The notes beneath the pieces were generated by a model, which did no database searches, was not told the DNA's origin, and worked only from the letters and a program-made list of their open reading frames with translations. Shown here piece by piece: positions 52,639 through 61,025 of a stretch of DNA of 64,000 bases. Origin of the DNA: Sneathiella limimaris (GTDB lineage: Bacteria; Pseudomonadota; Alphaproteobacteria; Sneathiellales; Sneathiellaceae); the NCBI RefSeq assembly GCF_012932565.1, contig NZ_JABBYJ010000002.1, positions 186,001 to 250,000 of the forward strand. The letters run 5' to 3'. The translations under genes and the position numbers were made by a program. Positions within the stretch are counted from its first letter, which is position 1; each line of letters opens with the position of its first letter.

Positions 52639-53211
52639 ATGGGAAAAAATAAACTAATCATCGGCATTACAGGAGCCTCTGGCGCAATCTACGGTATAAG
52701 GCTTTTAGAAGCCTGTAAAATGCTGGAAATTGAAACGCATCTCGTTATTAGCAAAGCGGCAGAGATTACAATTTCACACGAGACAGGTATGAGCTCTTCA
52801 GAGCTTCGTGCACTGGCAACTGAATCGTATAAGGCTGCAGATATTGGTGCAGCGATTGCATCAGGCTCTTTTCAAAACGCTGGCATGGTCATTGCCCCCT
52901 GCTCCATTCGTTCAATGTCGGAAATCGCTACGGGGACGACTAGCTCTCTGTTAACCAGAGCAGCAGATGTCGTTTTAAAAGAGCGGCGAAAGCTGATCTT
53001 AATGCTGCGGGAGACACCACTTCATTCAGGGCACCTGCGAAACCTGGCGACCTTGTCTGACTTAGGTGCCGTTATTGCGCCGCCTGTTCCAGCGTTTTAT
53101 ACAAACCCTAAAACAATCGACGACATCGTGAATCATTCTGTTGGTAGAGTTCTCGATTTATTACAGATTGAGAATGAGCTTTCAGTTCGCTGGTCGGGAC
53201 TAAAAGGCTAG
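52639..53211 (+). CDS. ubiX: UbiX-type flavin prenyltransferase
   Basis: 190 residues. Joins dimethylallyl phosphate to FMN, making the prenylated FMN cofactor for UbiD-type decarboxylases, needed in ubiquinone synthesis. Marks: LIIGITGASGAIYGIRLLEA (FMN loop), VIAPCSIRSMSEIATGTTSS, and LMLRETPLHSGHLRNLATLS, and the end VGRVLDLL. The ATG at 52639 (AGAAGGTCT upstream) gives the family length; a longer frame begins further upstream but crosses the divergent DUF465 gene. No ubiD is in the window. It is convergent with the TIGR02444 gene. Confidence 0.93.
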   Translation: MGKNKLIIGITGASGAIYGIRLLEACKMLEIETHLVISKAAEITISHETGMSSSELRALATESYKAADIGAAIASGSFQNAGMVIAPCSIRSMSEIATGTTSSLLTRAADVVLKERRKLILMLRETPLHSGHLRNLATLSDLGAVIAPPVPAFYTNPKTIDDIVNHSVGRVLDLLQIENELSVRWSGLKG

Positions 53212-53215
53212 AAAT

Positions 53216-53794
53216 TCAGAGGCGTTCGAAAATACCCGCAACCTCATCCTGGGAAACCTCAAACGCTGAGGCGAATAAGACTTGGAATGCTGGCCGCATG
53301 TGCTTCAAGCCATGATCCGGTTCTAGACCATGCGCAGCCAGTATGTTCTTTTCAGCCACAACGACCTGACACTGCAAGGACGCAACTTCAGTATCATCCC
53401 TTTCTGTTTCAGCCAAAATCAAGAAGAGGCTATGCAGCTCCGCCTTCTCAGCTTCTAACTCCAACTGCAAAAGCTGAGTTCTCAGCTCAGAGCAAACTGA
53501 ATGAGGGATAGAAGCCAGCTCACTTTCCTTCAAAAAAGTTCGAACCTTCCTAATCTCAGAAACGACTGGATATTGCCAATTATGAATAACCGATTTGATT
53601 CTTTTTAATTGCTCAACATTCCAGCCACCAGCAGATTGATTGGCTGACCAGCATGCGAACAACAAGACACAAACATCCAGCTCCAGTTGATCTTGCAGTT
53701 TAAGTACAGCCTCCTTGACACCTTCACTGTCATATAGGCGCAAGCAATATTGCCAAAACTCGTCAAAACCGGCTATTTCAGATGGCTCTTTCAT
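53216..53794 (-). CDS. TIGR02444/DUF2390 family protein
   Basis: 192 residues. The N-terminal part FDEFWQYCLRLYDSEGVKEA, LKLQDQLELDVCVLLFACWS and the Trp in IHNWQYPVVSEIRKVRTFLK match the TIGR02444 family of proteobacterial all-helical proteins, whose function is unknown. The C-terminal part is less conserved. The stop lies 4 bases from the end of convergent ubiX. A DUF465 gene begins on the opposite side. Confidence 0.85.
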   Translation of the reverse strand: MKEPSEIAGFDEFWQYCLRLYDSEGVKEAVLKLQDQLELDVCVLLFACWSANQSAGGWNVEQLKRIKSVIHNWQYPVVSEIRKVRTFLKESELASIPHSVCSELRTQLLQLELEAEKAELHSLFLILAETERDDTEVASLQCQVVVAEKNILAAHGLEPDHGLKHMRPAFQVLFASAFEVSQDEVAGIFERL

Positions 53795-53961
53795 GCAATA
53801 TCCGTGTCTTCTCCTGATTTCTTCTGGAAGTTATAGAAATCGTTTTCAGCGAAGAAAGCTAGTCCGACCTCCAAAAAAATGTTACAATTGCTTTGGCGTT
53901 TAATCTGAAAGAATGTACGGATAACGTCCATCCCCATACGGAATATCGGATTGGCAACAGA

Positions 53962-54171
53962 ATGACAGTGGTAGACGATCAGGAAGTGCTGAGACAACGT
54001 CTCGTCGAACTACAAGATGAACATCGTGATTTGGATTCAGCCATTGATGCCCTTGTGCAATCAGGCAACTTCAATAGTCTTCAACTGCAACGACTGAAAA
54101 AACGAAAGCTGATTTTAAAGGATCAGATCTTTGTAACGCAAAATGCGCTGCTGCCAGATATAATCGCCTAG
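53962..54171 (+). CDS. DUF465 small protein, second copy
   Basis: 69 residues: MTVVDDQEVLRQRLVELQDE, then HRDLDSAIDALVQSG and LQLQRLKKRKLILKDQI, ending LLPDIIA. The LKKRKLxLKDQI segment is the DUF465 signature; the tail LIPDIIA-like ending marks the subgroup often found beside purE-purK in alphaproteobacteria. The ATG at 53962 gives the family length; a longer open frame starts at 53893. It is convergent with the GGDEF gene. Confidence 0.85.
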   Translation: MTVVDDQEVLRQRLVELQDEHRDLDSAIDALVQSGNFNSLQLQRLKKRKLILKDQIFVTQNALLPDIIA

Positions 54172-54183
54172 AGAACGACCCAA

Positions 54184-54924
54184 TCAGCCACCTGATTTGG
54201 CTTCTCTCTTCTGCTTATACATCTTGCTATCAGCATCGGTCAGCACTTCTTCAGGATGAAGATGAGCTTCCACTGGCACAATTCCGTAGGCCAATCCTAC
54301 ATCCATCTTTTGACCTTCCCAAAAAATGGGATTTCTCTCCAGCTCTATCGGCAATCTCGTGGCCAGCGCCATTGCCTGCTCTGGACCGGCTTGAGACAGG
54401 ATCAAACCAAACTCGTCACCGCCAAGCCGACCAACAACATCAGATTCCCGAACACTTTTGACAAGTCTCGCTGCCATCTCACTTAGGACATAATCCCCAG
54501 CCTGGTGACCAAAATTGTCATTAATTCCTTTAAAGCCGTTCAAATCGATGTAAATCAAGCTGGCTTTTTCACCATAACGTTCAACCAGAGCCTGGGTTCT
54601 GGTCATTTCTCGAACAAAAGCACGTCGATTGTAGATGGGAAGCAATGGATCCTGGTCCGCTAACTTCTCGGCCTCTGCAAGCCGCTTATTAATACCTTCA
54701 ATCGATTTTCTAAGGTGATCGACTTCAGCCATCAAAGACATAATCGCGTCGCGGACTTTGGGGGTCAGTTCAGCTTCCGGAATTCCCATAATGGCGGTTG
54801 TGTCCTGAATATTTCGTGCAGGTGCAACACCACCATAAGCCGCCGCTGCTTGTGCAGAGGAAGTACCCGTGGCTTTTCTTGTCGGGGCGCTACTTGTTGG
54901 CCGCCCTGTAGACCCAATCTTCAT
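54184..54924 (-). CDS. GGDEF-domain diguanylate cyclase
   Basis: 246 residues, soluble. A low-complexity Ser/Thr/Ala-rich N-terminus (1-35), a short helical linker with coiled-coil character (60-95, KSIEGINKRLAEAEKLADQD) and a GGDEF domain (about 95-243). The active site RLGGDEFGLIL (GGDEF at 168-172) is intact, DPLLPIYNRRAF is the usual start, and RESD upstream of the active site is a product-inhibition I-site. It should make c-di-GMP. It lies between DUF465 and purE and may be an insertion in an otherwise conserved block. Confidence 0.92.
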   Translation of the reverse strand: MKIGSTGRPTSSAPTRKATGTSSAQAAAAYGGVAPARNIQDTTAIMGIPEAELTPKVRDAIMSLMAEVDHLRKSIEGINKRLAEAEKLADQDPLLPIYNRRAFVREMTRTQALVERYGEKASLIYIDLNGFKGINDNFGHQAGDYVLSEMAARLVKSVRESDVVGRLGGDEFGLILSQAGPEQAMALATRLPIELERNPIFWEGQKMDVGLAYGIVPVEAHLHPEEVLTDADSKMYKQKREAKSGG

Positions 54925-55041
54925 TAACTAATCCAGCTACAATAAAAATAACTAAACTCTATGTAAGTTGCCTCTCTTCTAAATGCAAAAATTGTATATA
55001 TCGTTAATAAATTCAGAACATTCTCTTTTGTGAGGCTTTCC

Positions 55042-55069
55042 TTGCCAAAATTTTCGCCCTGCCTATAAT
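55042..55069 (+). promoter_or_regulatory. Sigma-70-type promoter of purE-purK
   Basis: TTGCCA (55042-55047) and TATAAT (55064-55069) with a 16-base spacer, 51 bases before the purE ATG. Confidence 0.65.
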
Positions 55070-55120
55070 CCGGGCTTCATTCTGCAATGGGTAAATTCGT
55101 TAAATAATTGGACGGACAAG

Positions 55121-55621
55121 ATGACAGAAACTGGGGCACAAGTCGGAATTATCATGGGCAGCCAATCCGACTGGCCGATTATGAAACATGCCGCAGATAC
55201 ACTGGCTGAACTTGGCGTTGTTTTTGAGAAGAAAATAGTCTCCGCCCATCGCACACCTGATCGCCTTTTCGAATATGCTAAATCGGCTAAAAGTCGTGGC
55301 ATCAATGTTATCATTGCGGGCGCAGGCGGCGCAGCGCATTTGCCGGGCATGGCTGCATCCATGACCCCGCTCCCGGTTCTTGGTGTTCCCATTGAAAGCA
55401 AGGCCCTAAAAGGGATGGATAGCCTTTTGTCGATTGTTCAGATGCCAGGTGGCGTTCCTGTTGGGACACTTGCTATCGGCAAAGCAGGTGCCATTAACGC
55501 CGCCCTCTTTGCTGCACAGATTTTAGCGCTGACCAATCCTGAAACAGCAACTGCAATCGATAGCTGGCGCCAAAGGCAAACAGACGCCGTTGCGATTGAA
55601 CCTGTCGATCAGCCTGAATAA
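55121..55621 (+). CDS. purE: N5-carboxyaminoimidazole ribonucleotide mutase
   Basis: Converts N5-CAIR to CAIR in purine synthesis. 166 residues, class I PurE. Marks: [40 protein letters not shown] with the catalytic His, [20 protein letters not shown] and [20 protein letters not shown]. It is followed 9 bases later by purK, the partner enzyme, so the two form an operon from the promoter at 55042-55069. Confidence 0.96.
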   Translation: MTETGAQVGIIMGSQSDWPIMKHAADTLAELGVVFEKKIVSAHRTPDRLFEYAKSAKSRGINVIIAGAGGAAHLPGMAASMTPLPVLGVPIESKALKGMDSLLSIVQMPGGVPVGTLAIGKAGAINAALFAAQILALTNPETATAIDSWRQRQTDAVAIEPVDQPE

Positions 55622-55630
55622 GGAAAGCTC

Positions 55631-56719
55631 ATGACAACGATTGCACCTGGACACACCATTGGCATTCTGGGAGATGGTCAGCTTGGCCGGATGATGGCGC
55701 TCGCGGCAGCAGAACTTGGGTATAAAACCCATATATATGGACAGGACCCAGATGCACCTGCCGCACAAGTCTCGACTTATTCCACAGTTGCCGAGTACAC
55801 AGATACTGAAGCCTTGAAGAAATTTGCAACTGACGTAGACGTTGTAACCCTAGAGTTTGAGAACATCCCTTCCGAAACTCTGAAGGTTCTGGAAAAGATT
55901 GTTCCTGTCCGTCCCGGGCGTAAAGTTCTGGAAACCAGCCAGGACCGCTTTATTGAGAAAAGCTTCCTCAATAGTCTAGGCGTTCCAACGGCCCCTTTCG
56001 CCAATGTAGAAAATCTGACTGATCTCGGGAAAGCGATTGAGCGAATTGGTACTCCAGCTGTCTTGAAAACCCGTCGATTTGGATATGACGGCAAGGGGCA
56101 GTTTAAAATCACCAATGGCACCCAGATTGATGAAGCATGGGAAGCCGTCAATGGACATCCATCAATCCTGGAAGGCTTTGTCCCATTCGACCTGGAAATT
56201 TCAGTTATCGTGGCTCGTGATATTCAAGGCAATATTGAGACCTACGTCCCTGTCGAAAACCGCCACAAAAATCACATACTGGATATCACGCTGGCGCCCG
56301 CAGACATTATGAAGGTTGTTTCAAAGCATGCCACTGAACTTGCGGCCAAAATCGCTGACAACTTGGATCTTGTGGGTCTGATCGCTGTTGAAATGTTTGT
56401 AACCAATGAGGGTGATGTTCTGGTCAATGAACTTGCTCCTCGCCCGCATAATTCTGGCCACTGGACGATCGAAGCTTGTGTGACGAGCCAGTTCAAGCAA
56501 AGCATCCGGGCGGCAGCGGGTCTCCCTCTTGCCTCACCTGAACGCCACTCCAATGCCGTTATGCGGAACCTAATTGGTCATGATATCGATCACTGGCAGG
56601 AAATCCTGAATCATCCGGAAATGAGCCTGCATTTATATGGTAAGGCTGAAGCGAGAGAGGGCCGTAAAATGGGCCATGTCACACGCCTGTTTCCGCTAGA
56701 CACTAAGCCGAAAGCTTAA
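55631..56719 (+). CDS. purK: 5-(Carboxyamino)imidazole ribonucleotide synthase
   Basis: ATP-grasp enzyme that makes N5-CAIR from AIR, bicarbonate and ATP, the substrate of PurE. 362 residues. Marks: GILGDGQLGRMMALAAAELG, LEFENIPSETLKVL, KTRRFGYDGKGQFKI (ATP site), LEGFVPFDLEISVIVARD, and NELAPRPHNSGHWTIEAC (metal and phosphate site). AAGGAAAGCTC precedes the ATG. It is convergent with the halohydrin-dehalogenase-like gene; the stops are 11 bases apart. Confidence 0.96.
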   Translation: MTTIAPGHTIGILGDGQLGRMMALAAAELGYKTHIYGQDPDAPAAQVSTYSTVAEYTDTEALKKFATDVDVVTLEFENIPSETLKVLEKIVPVRPGRKVLETSQDRFIEKSFLNSLGVPTAPFANVENLTDLGKAIERIGTPAVLKTRRFGYDGKGQFKITNGTQIDEAWEAVNGHPSILEGFVPFDLEISVIVARDIQGNIETYVPVENRHKNHILDITLAPADIMKVVSKHATELAAKIADNLDLVGLIAVEMFVTNEGDVLVNELAPRPHNSGHWTIEACVTSQFKQSIRAAAGLPLASPERHSNAVMRNLIGHDIDHWQEILNHPEMSLHLYGKAEAREGRKMGHVTRLFPLDTKPKA

Positions 56720-56730
56720 AGTCCTGGGCT

Positions 56731-57462
56731 TCAAGCCCAGCCCCCTGCAAGATAGAGGACCTGACCAGTAATATAGTTTGACCGGTCAGACGCCAGAAAA
56801 GCTAGATAATCACCAGCCTCTTCCGGCTTACCAAGACGCCCAAGAGGGATCGGCTTTGTAATCTTCTTTAAGGTCTCTTCGTTTTCAATCAGCTCTTTTG
56901 GGAAATAGGTCGGGCTTTCAATAAAATTGGGCGCCAGTGCATTCACCTGAATTCCAGACTTGCCGAGTTCCTTGGCCAAGGTAACCGCTAATGCGTTCGC
57001 ACCACCGCGTGCGGCCACATACATCGAATAGTTTGGTATTCCGTGTTTAGGAGCAGCGGACGAAACAAAAATAATCTTACCGCTTCCTTGAGATTTCATA
57101 TGAGGAGTGACCTGTTTCGCGTAATCCATACCCCTGACAAGCAAGGCATCCAGCATTTTGCGAAACTCGTCCATATCAACGTCTTCGACAGCGGCTTTCA
57201 CTGCCGGGTAGGCATCATTGTTGATGAGCACATCCAACCACCCTGCTTTATCCAGAACCTCGGCGACAACCTGCGATGGCTCTTGCGCAGCAAGTGCGTG
57301 AACGCCCGGCACAAGTTTTTCAAAATCTGTGCGAGCCGAACTTTCAATAAATGAAGCGTCCTGCGCATAAACAGTCGCCCCATCTCGTAGCAAGGCTGAA
57401 ATTCCCGGTTTTCCAATAAAGTGTGTTGCGTCTGTGACCAGGATAATTTTATTTGTCAGCAT
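56731..57462 (-). CDS. Halohydrin dehalogenase-like SDR
   Basis: 243 residues. Although SDR-like, it has neither the glycine-rich cofactor loop nor Tyr-x3-Lys. Instead it carries both halohydrin dehalogenase signatures: T-x4-F-x-G at 10-17 (TDATHFIG) and S-x12-Y-x3-R (Ser135, Tyr148, Arg152 in YVAAR). These align with the Ser132-Tyr145-Arg149 triad of HheC. The C-terminus ITGQVLYLAGGWA also resembles HheC. Such enzymes reversibly turn vicinal halohydrins into epoxides and accept cyanide or azide; they bind no cofactor. AGGAAAG precedes the ATG. It lies downstream of coq9 on the same strand. The substrate is not known. Confidence 0.8.
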   Translation of the reverse strand: MLTNKIILVTDATHFIGKPGISALLRDGATVYAQDASFIESSARTDFEKLVPGVHALAAQEPSQVVAEVLDKAGWLDVLINNDAYPAVKAAVEDVDMDEFRKMLDALLVRGMDYAKQVTPHMKSQGSGKIIFVSSAAPKHGIPNYSMYVAARGGANALAVTLAKELGKSGIQVNALAPNFIESPTYFPKELIENEETLKKITKPIPLGRLGKPEEAGDYLAFLASDRSNYITGQVLYLAGGWA

Positions 57463-57516
57463 TATTCTTTCCTGATTATTCAGCCATTAGAGCTTTTTAT
57501 GAGATTTTATCGAGAA

Positions 57517-58170
57517 CTAGCGCGCTCCCAAATTTCGGAAAAACCGGGCTGGCGATGGAAAATCCGGGCCTTGTGGTTTTTTCGCAAAAAACGATTTTGC
57601 CTTGAACTTGCAGGTTTCAAACTGCATGACATTTTCAATACGCCGATCCAGAAATTCCCAGGTTTTATGATGATCTTCTGAGTGATCATCCAGCCAATAT
57701 AAAAGTGTAGAACCATAAACAGCCGATAAGGTGAGACGCTTGGTATAATAGCTAAAATCAGCAGACCGATCTCCCGTCGCATGCCACATTCGGCTGACTG
57801 TACCGTTTGTCAGTTTAAGGGCCAGAGCGGCATTTTGTGGCAAGGCAAGCAACGTCAGTGCATTTCGAATTGCTTCTTTATAGGGTGCATAAAGCTCAAG
57901 CCTAATACGAACTGCCAGCGTTATTCTTTCCCTGATTTTCATGTCCTGGACATTACGCCTGGCAAGCTCTTCTTCCATTTGATCATCAGCCCGCTCCACA
58001 AAATAGCAGATTAGATCAAGCGGCCCTTTTGGAAACAACTCATCAATAAAGAAAGGATCAATATTTAGGTCTTTAGCGGCATGGGAAATAGCTTTGCTTG
58101 ACCAGCCATCAAACATCACATGGTCCAGAACCGCATTCAGGATTGTGTCTTTGTCAGGTGTGACTGTCAT
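57517..58170 (-). CDS. COQ9-family ubiquinone biosynthesis protein
   Basis: 217 residues. All-helical with a TetR-like N-terminal fold (AISHAAKDLNIDPFFIDELF) and the COQ9 C-terminal signature LYWLDDHSEDHHKTWEFLDR followed by RIENVMQFE. COQ9 binds lipids and presents quinone intermediates to the COQ7 hydroxylase; bacterial members occur mainly in alphaproteobacteria. GGGAGTAAGG lies before the ATG. It is 25 bases after def and 54 bases before the halohydrin-dehalogenase-like gene on the same strand, so the three are probably one transcript. Confidence 0.9.
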   Translation of the reverse strand: MTVTPDKDTILNAVLDHVMFDGWSSKAISHAAKDLNIDPFFIDELFPKGPLDLICYFVERADDQMEEELARRNVQDMKIRERITLAVRIRLELYAPYKEAIRNALTLLALPQNAALALKLTNGTVSRMWHATGDRSADFSYYTKRLTLSAVYGSTLLYWLDDHSEDHHKTWEFLDRRIENVMQFETCKFKAKSFFAKKPQGPDFPSPARFFRNLGAR

Positions 58171-58195
58171 TTCCGTGCCTTACTCCCGTCGTGTG

Positions 58196-58789
58196 TTAAG
58201 CCAAGCTTTCCATATATTCGAGCATTTCTGACTGATAAACCAGTTGAGTCATATCCGTCATCCGCTCAGGGTATAGGATCCCATCCAAATGGTCTACTTC
58301 ATGCTGAACTACGCGAGCATGAAATCCCTCCACATCCCGATCGATCAGCTCTCCGTCCAGTGAGTAGCCTCGATAATTTATACGGGTATAACGGGGAACC
58401 AGACCACGCAACCCCGGAACCGAAAGACAACCCTCCCAGCCGATCGCCATGTCTTTAGTCAGAGGCGTGATCACAGGATTAATCAACACTGTTTGCGGAA
58501 CCCCGGCATCTTCAAGGCCATCCTCTTCAGCAATTCTGGCAGACGGCACTTCAAAGATCACGACTCTCTGGTCAACTCCAATTTGAGGCGCAGCCAAACC
58601 AACCCCTCCAGCTGCATCCATACTCAGCTTCATCACTTCAACCAAATCGCGAATCTCATCAGGAACAGGAATCTTCACCTCCTTCGCAAGCCCACGAAGC
58701 TTTGGATTTCCCATTTTCAGAATTGGTTTTGCTACAATTTCCACGTTTTCATACTCTCTAACAGGTGCAAATTTGCATTTTCTTTGCAT
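58196..58789 (-). CDS. def: Peptide deformylase
   Basis: Removes the formyl group from the N-terminal Met of new proteins. The three family motifs are present: AGGVGLAAPQIG, GWEGCLSVPG with the metal Cys, and VVQHEVDHLDG with the two metal His and catalytic Glu. The start is uncertain: ATG at 58789 (197 residues) is listed, but a GTG at 58744 with AGAGAG upstream would give 182 residues, closer to the usual length. It is divergent from rpsU, a conserved arrangement with ribosomal and quinone genes nearby. Confidence 0.92.
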   Translation of the reverse strand: MQRKCKFAPVREYENVEIVAKPILKMGNPKLRGLAKEVKIPVPDEIRDLVEVMKLSMDAAGGVGLAAPQIGVDQRVVIFEVPSARIAEEDGLEDAGVPQTVLINPVITPLTKDMAIGWEGCLSVPGLRGLVPRYTRINYRGYSLDGELIDRDVEGFHARVVQHEVDHLDGILYPERMTDMTQLVYQSEMLEYMESLA

Positions 58790-58903
58790 AGTTTGATAAA
58801 ATATAGCTGTTAACACTTCACAAGGGGAAGAGGTCGTGTTACTAACGCGCCACTTTGTGAACAGAATTAATCACATTTGACTTAGATAGGAGCACTGTTA
58901 GCT

Positions 58904-59104
58904 GTGCAGGTACATGTTCGCGACAACAATGTCGACCAAGCGCTTCGCGCCCTGAAAAAGAAAATGCAACGGGAAGGCATCTTCCGTGAGCTGAAACTCC
59001 GTGGTGCTTACGAGAAGCCATCTGAAAAACGCGCCCGCCAGAAAGCTGAAGCCGTTCGTCGCGCTCGCAAGCTGGCTCGTAAACGCGCTCAGCGGGAAGC
59101 TTAA
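58904..59104 (+). CDS. rpsU: 30S ribosomal protein S21
   Basis: 66 residues. Basic small-subunit protein that helps start translation. The sequence [20 protein letters not shown] and [20 protein letters not shown] is diagnostic, with the Arg/Lys/Ala-rich tail common in alphaproteobacteria. The start codon is GTG at 58904 with TAGGAG upstream. It is divergent from def and ends 47 bases before a very strong terminator. Confidence 0.97.
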   Translation: MQVHVRDNNVDQALRALKKKMQREGIFRELKLRGAYEKPSEKRARQKAEAVRRARKLARKRAQREA

Positions 59105-59151
59105 GCTAAGCTTTTCTGCTAAGGCCTTACGGCCCTCCAGTAAAAAATGTC

Positions 59152-59184
59152 AAAGCCGCTCCGGTTCGCCGGAAAGCGGCTTTT
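59152..59184 (+). terminator. Rho-independent terminator of rpsU
   Basis: Long GC-rich hairpin: AGCCGCTCCGG (59154-59164), UUCG-type tetraloop (59165-59168) and CCGG..AGCGGCT (59169-59181), then TTTT. Confidence 0.92.
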
Positions 59185-59209
59185 GGTGTTTGCGCCCAAT
59201 TTTCTGCAG

Positions 59210-60079
59210 TCACGGTTTGCTTTGGACGTTAATCCAGTCAGATATCTGCTGCCATGCATAGTGACTATTTCTCAAATGCTCCATATGGCCAAGCTTTTGC
59301 GCACCTGCTTCTTCTGGAGTGATCGTGCGATGTTGTGTATGGCCAACTGGAAATAATCCAGCGAAGGCTTCCGTGGTATGCGGTGGTGCCAGCTTCAGGT
59401 CATCTGAAAATCCGATACAGAGCATTGGGGTCAGGCTCTTCGCCAAGACAGGTTCAAGTAATCGGCCATCTGTTCCATGTAACCGGTTTCGGATACCCCA
59501 ACCTGCCCAATCCTTTACTTGTGTTTTGGAAATCGGATTTCCCCAGCCAAGATGTTGCCCTGGAAGATACCCCAGCACCTTTGAAATCATGAGAAATGGA
59601 ACAAAGAGAAGAAGGGATTTTCGGCCAAGAACCCGCGCGCTCAAATTTGATGTGGTTAGGGTGATAACCCCATTTACCGCACCCTCATTTTCAGCACCAA
59701 ATATTTCACCCAGTATTCCACCTAAACTATGCCCCAAAATAAAAACGGGTGTATCCGGATATTGATCTTTCATCCAGCTAAGGGCAGCAGGAATATCTTT
59801 TTGCAGAAAATCATCAAAACCGTAATCAACGCCCCGCGTAGGCTTTGGCAAGCTTTGCCCATGCCCCCTGAGATCGAGTGCCAAAACGGCATGTCCCTGA
59901 CTTGAAAGATATTCAGCCATATAACGGGCGGGCCGGGCATGAGAGCCCATAGCCGGTAATACCAAAATCGTTGATCTTGGGGGAAGCTCTCCCTTCGCAC
60001 CAAAATGATACGTTTTAAGCTCCCATCCATCTGTGGTCTCTATAGAGACGACCTCCGCCTTTTCCAATGGATTAGACAT
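59210..60079 (-). CDS. Alpha/beta hydrolase (monoglyceride-lipase-like)
   Basis: 289 residues. The fold shows LVLPAMGSHARPARYMAEYL (oxyanion region), LALDLRGHGQSLPKPTRG, and the nucleophile elbow FILGHSLGGILGEI with Ser near residue 118. The acid and His lie toward the C-terminus (LCIGFSDDLKLAPPHTTEAF and GHMEHL). Similar proteins are esterases or lysophospholipases; an uncharacterised group has an integral hydrophobic segment like FVPFLMISKVLGYL here. GGGGGAACAAA precedes the ATG. It lies downstream of the XRE regulator on the same strand and might be its target. Confidence 0.85.
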   Translation of the reverse strand: MSNPLEKAEVVSIETTDGWELKTYHFGAKGELPPRSTILVLPAMGSHARPARYMAEYLSSQGHAVLALDLRGHGQSLPKPTRGVDYGFDDFLQKDIPAALSWMKDQYPDTPVFILGHSLGGILGEIFGAENEGAVNGVITLTTSNLSARVLGRKSLLLFVPFLMISKVLGYLPGQHLGWGNPISKTQVKDWAGWGIRNRLHGTDGRLLEPVLAKSLTPMLCIGFSDDLKLAPPHTTEAFAGLFPVGHTQHRTITPEEAGAQKLGHMEHLRNSHYAWQQISDWINVQSKP

Positions 60080-60127
60080 TTTGTTCCCCCCAGTTTTACA
60101 ATTATTTTTTTCTATTCCCCTTACCGA

Positions 60128-60967
60128 CTAAATGAGATCCTGGCCATTGCCGTTTGACAATGCTTTGGCGAAGCGGTCGGTCTGTTCATCAGAGGGAAAC
60201 ATACATTCAACCATAACTTCCTCTGCTGTCACATCCTGAGGTGTCCCGAAACTAGCCACTGTTGTTATCCAGGACAAGTTCAACCCATTCAACATAAACT
60301 CAATGGGAAGAACGGGAAGCGCGTCCTTAGTCGGATCTTCAACCTGAAAACTCTCAGGCACGCCAGGATAAGCCAAGACTTCCTTCAGAAGGATCGCCAG
60401 TCGATCATTTTCATCCTGCCCCCTTAATTGTCGATATGCCCTGTGGATCATGTGACCTGCACTTTGTTCCCAATCCTTGACGACATTTCGAAAACCGTCT
60501 GGATGTAAACTCATGCGCAAAATATTAGGTGGGCCATTCTGTCCACCGAGTTGCAATCCAAGGGCACTCACGAACTTAGCACCCGTATGATTAATCATCA
60601 GAATATCGAAACACCGGTTCATAACTAGGGCGGGATAAGGCTCCTGCTTATCAAGAATGAAACTAAGTGCCCGCTTGATCTGCTCCAACCCCTTTCCTTC
60701 CAAGGGCCGTTCCGTATAAGCCGACCGATAGCCCGCCTCATTGAGCAGACGATTACGATCTCTCAACGGCACCTCCATGGCAACAGCAAGTCTAAGAACC
60801 ATCTCTCGGCTAGGCTGAGACCTACCGGTCTCAATAAAACTAATATGACGGGCAGAACTATCCGCGGCCATTGCCAAATCCAATTGACTAAAGCCTTTTA
60901 CCTTTCGCCATTTCTTGAGCAGACTTCCAAAATCTGATGAGTTTTGTTTGTAGGCCACATTTGCCAT
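60128..60967 (-). CDS. XRE-family regulator with MmyB-like ligand domain
   Basis: 279 residues. The N-terminal helix-turn-helix (about 12-70) is SLLKKWRKVKGFSQLDLAMA and HISFIETGRSQPSREMVLRL. The C-terminal domain (about 105-270) with YPALVMNRCFDILMINHTGA and NILRMSLHPDGFRNVVKDWE is the MmyB-like domain, which in an actinobacterial homologue binds a fatty-acid-like ligand. The ATG at 60967 has CGGAG 8 bases upstream. The alpha/beta hydrolase begins 48 bases downstream, so it may be co-transcribed and regulated by a lipid signal (inference). Confidence 0.9.
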   Translation of the reverse strand: MANVAYKQNSSDFGSLLKKWRKVKGFSQLDLAMAADSSARHISFIETGRSQPSREMVLRLAVAMEVPLRDRNRLLNEAGYRSAYTERPLEGKGLEQIKRALSFILDKQEPYPALVMNRCFDILMINHTGAKFVSALGLQLGGQNGPPNILRMSLHPDGFRNVVKDWEQSAGHMIHRAYRQLRGQDENDRLAILLKEVLAYPGVPESFQVEDPTKDALPVLPIEFMLNGLNLSWITTVASFGTPQDVTAEEVMVECMFPSDEQTDRFAKALSNGNGQDLI

Positions 60968-61025
60968 GCTGGGTCTCCGGTTTGTGCGCTGAATCGAATA
61001 TAAGCACAAATTATGAGGAGAAAAA

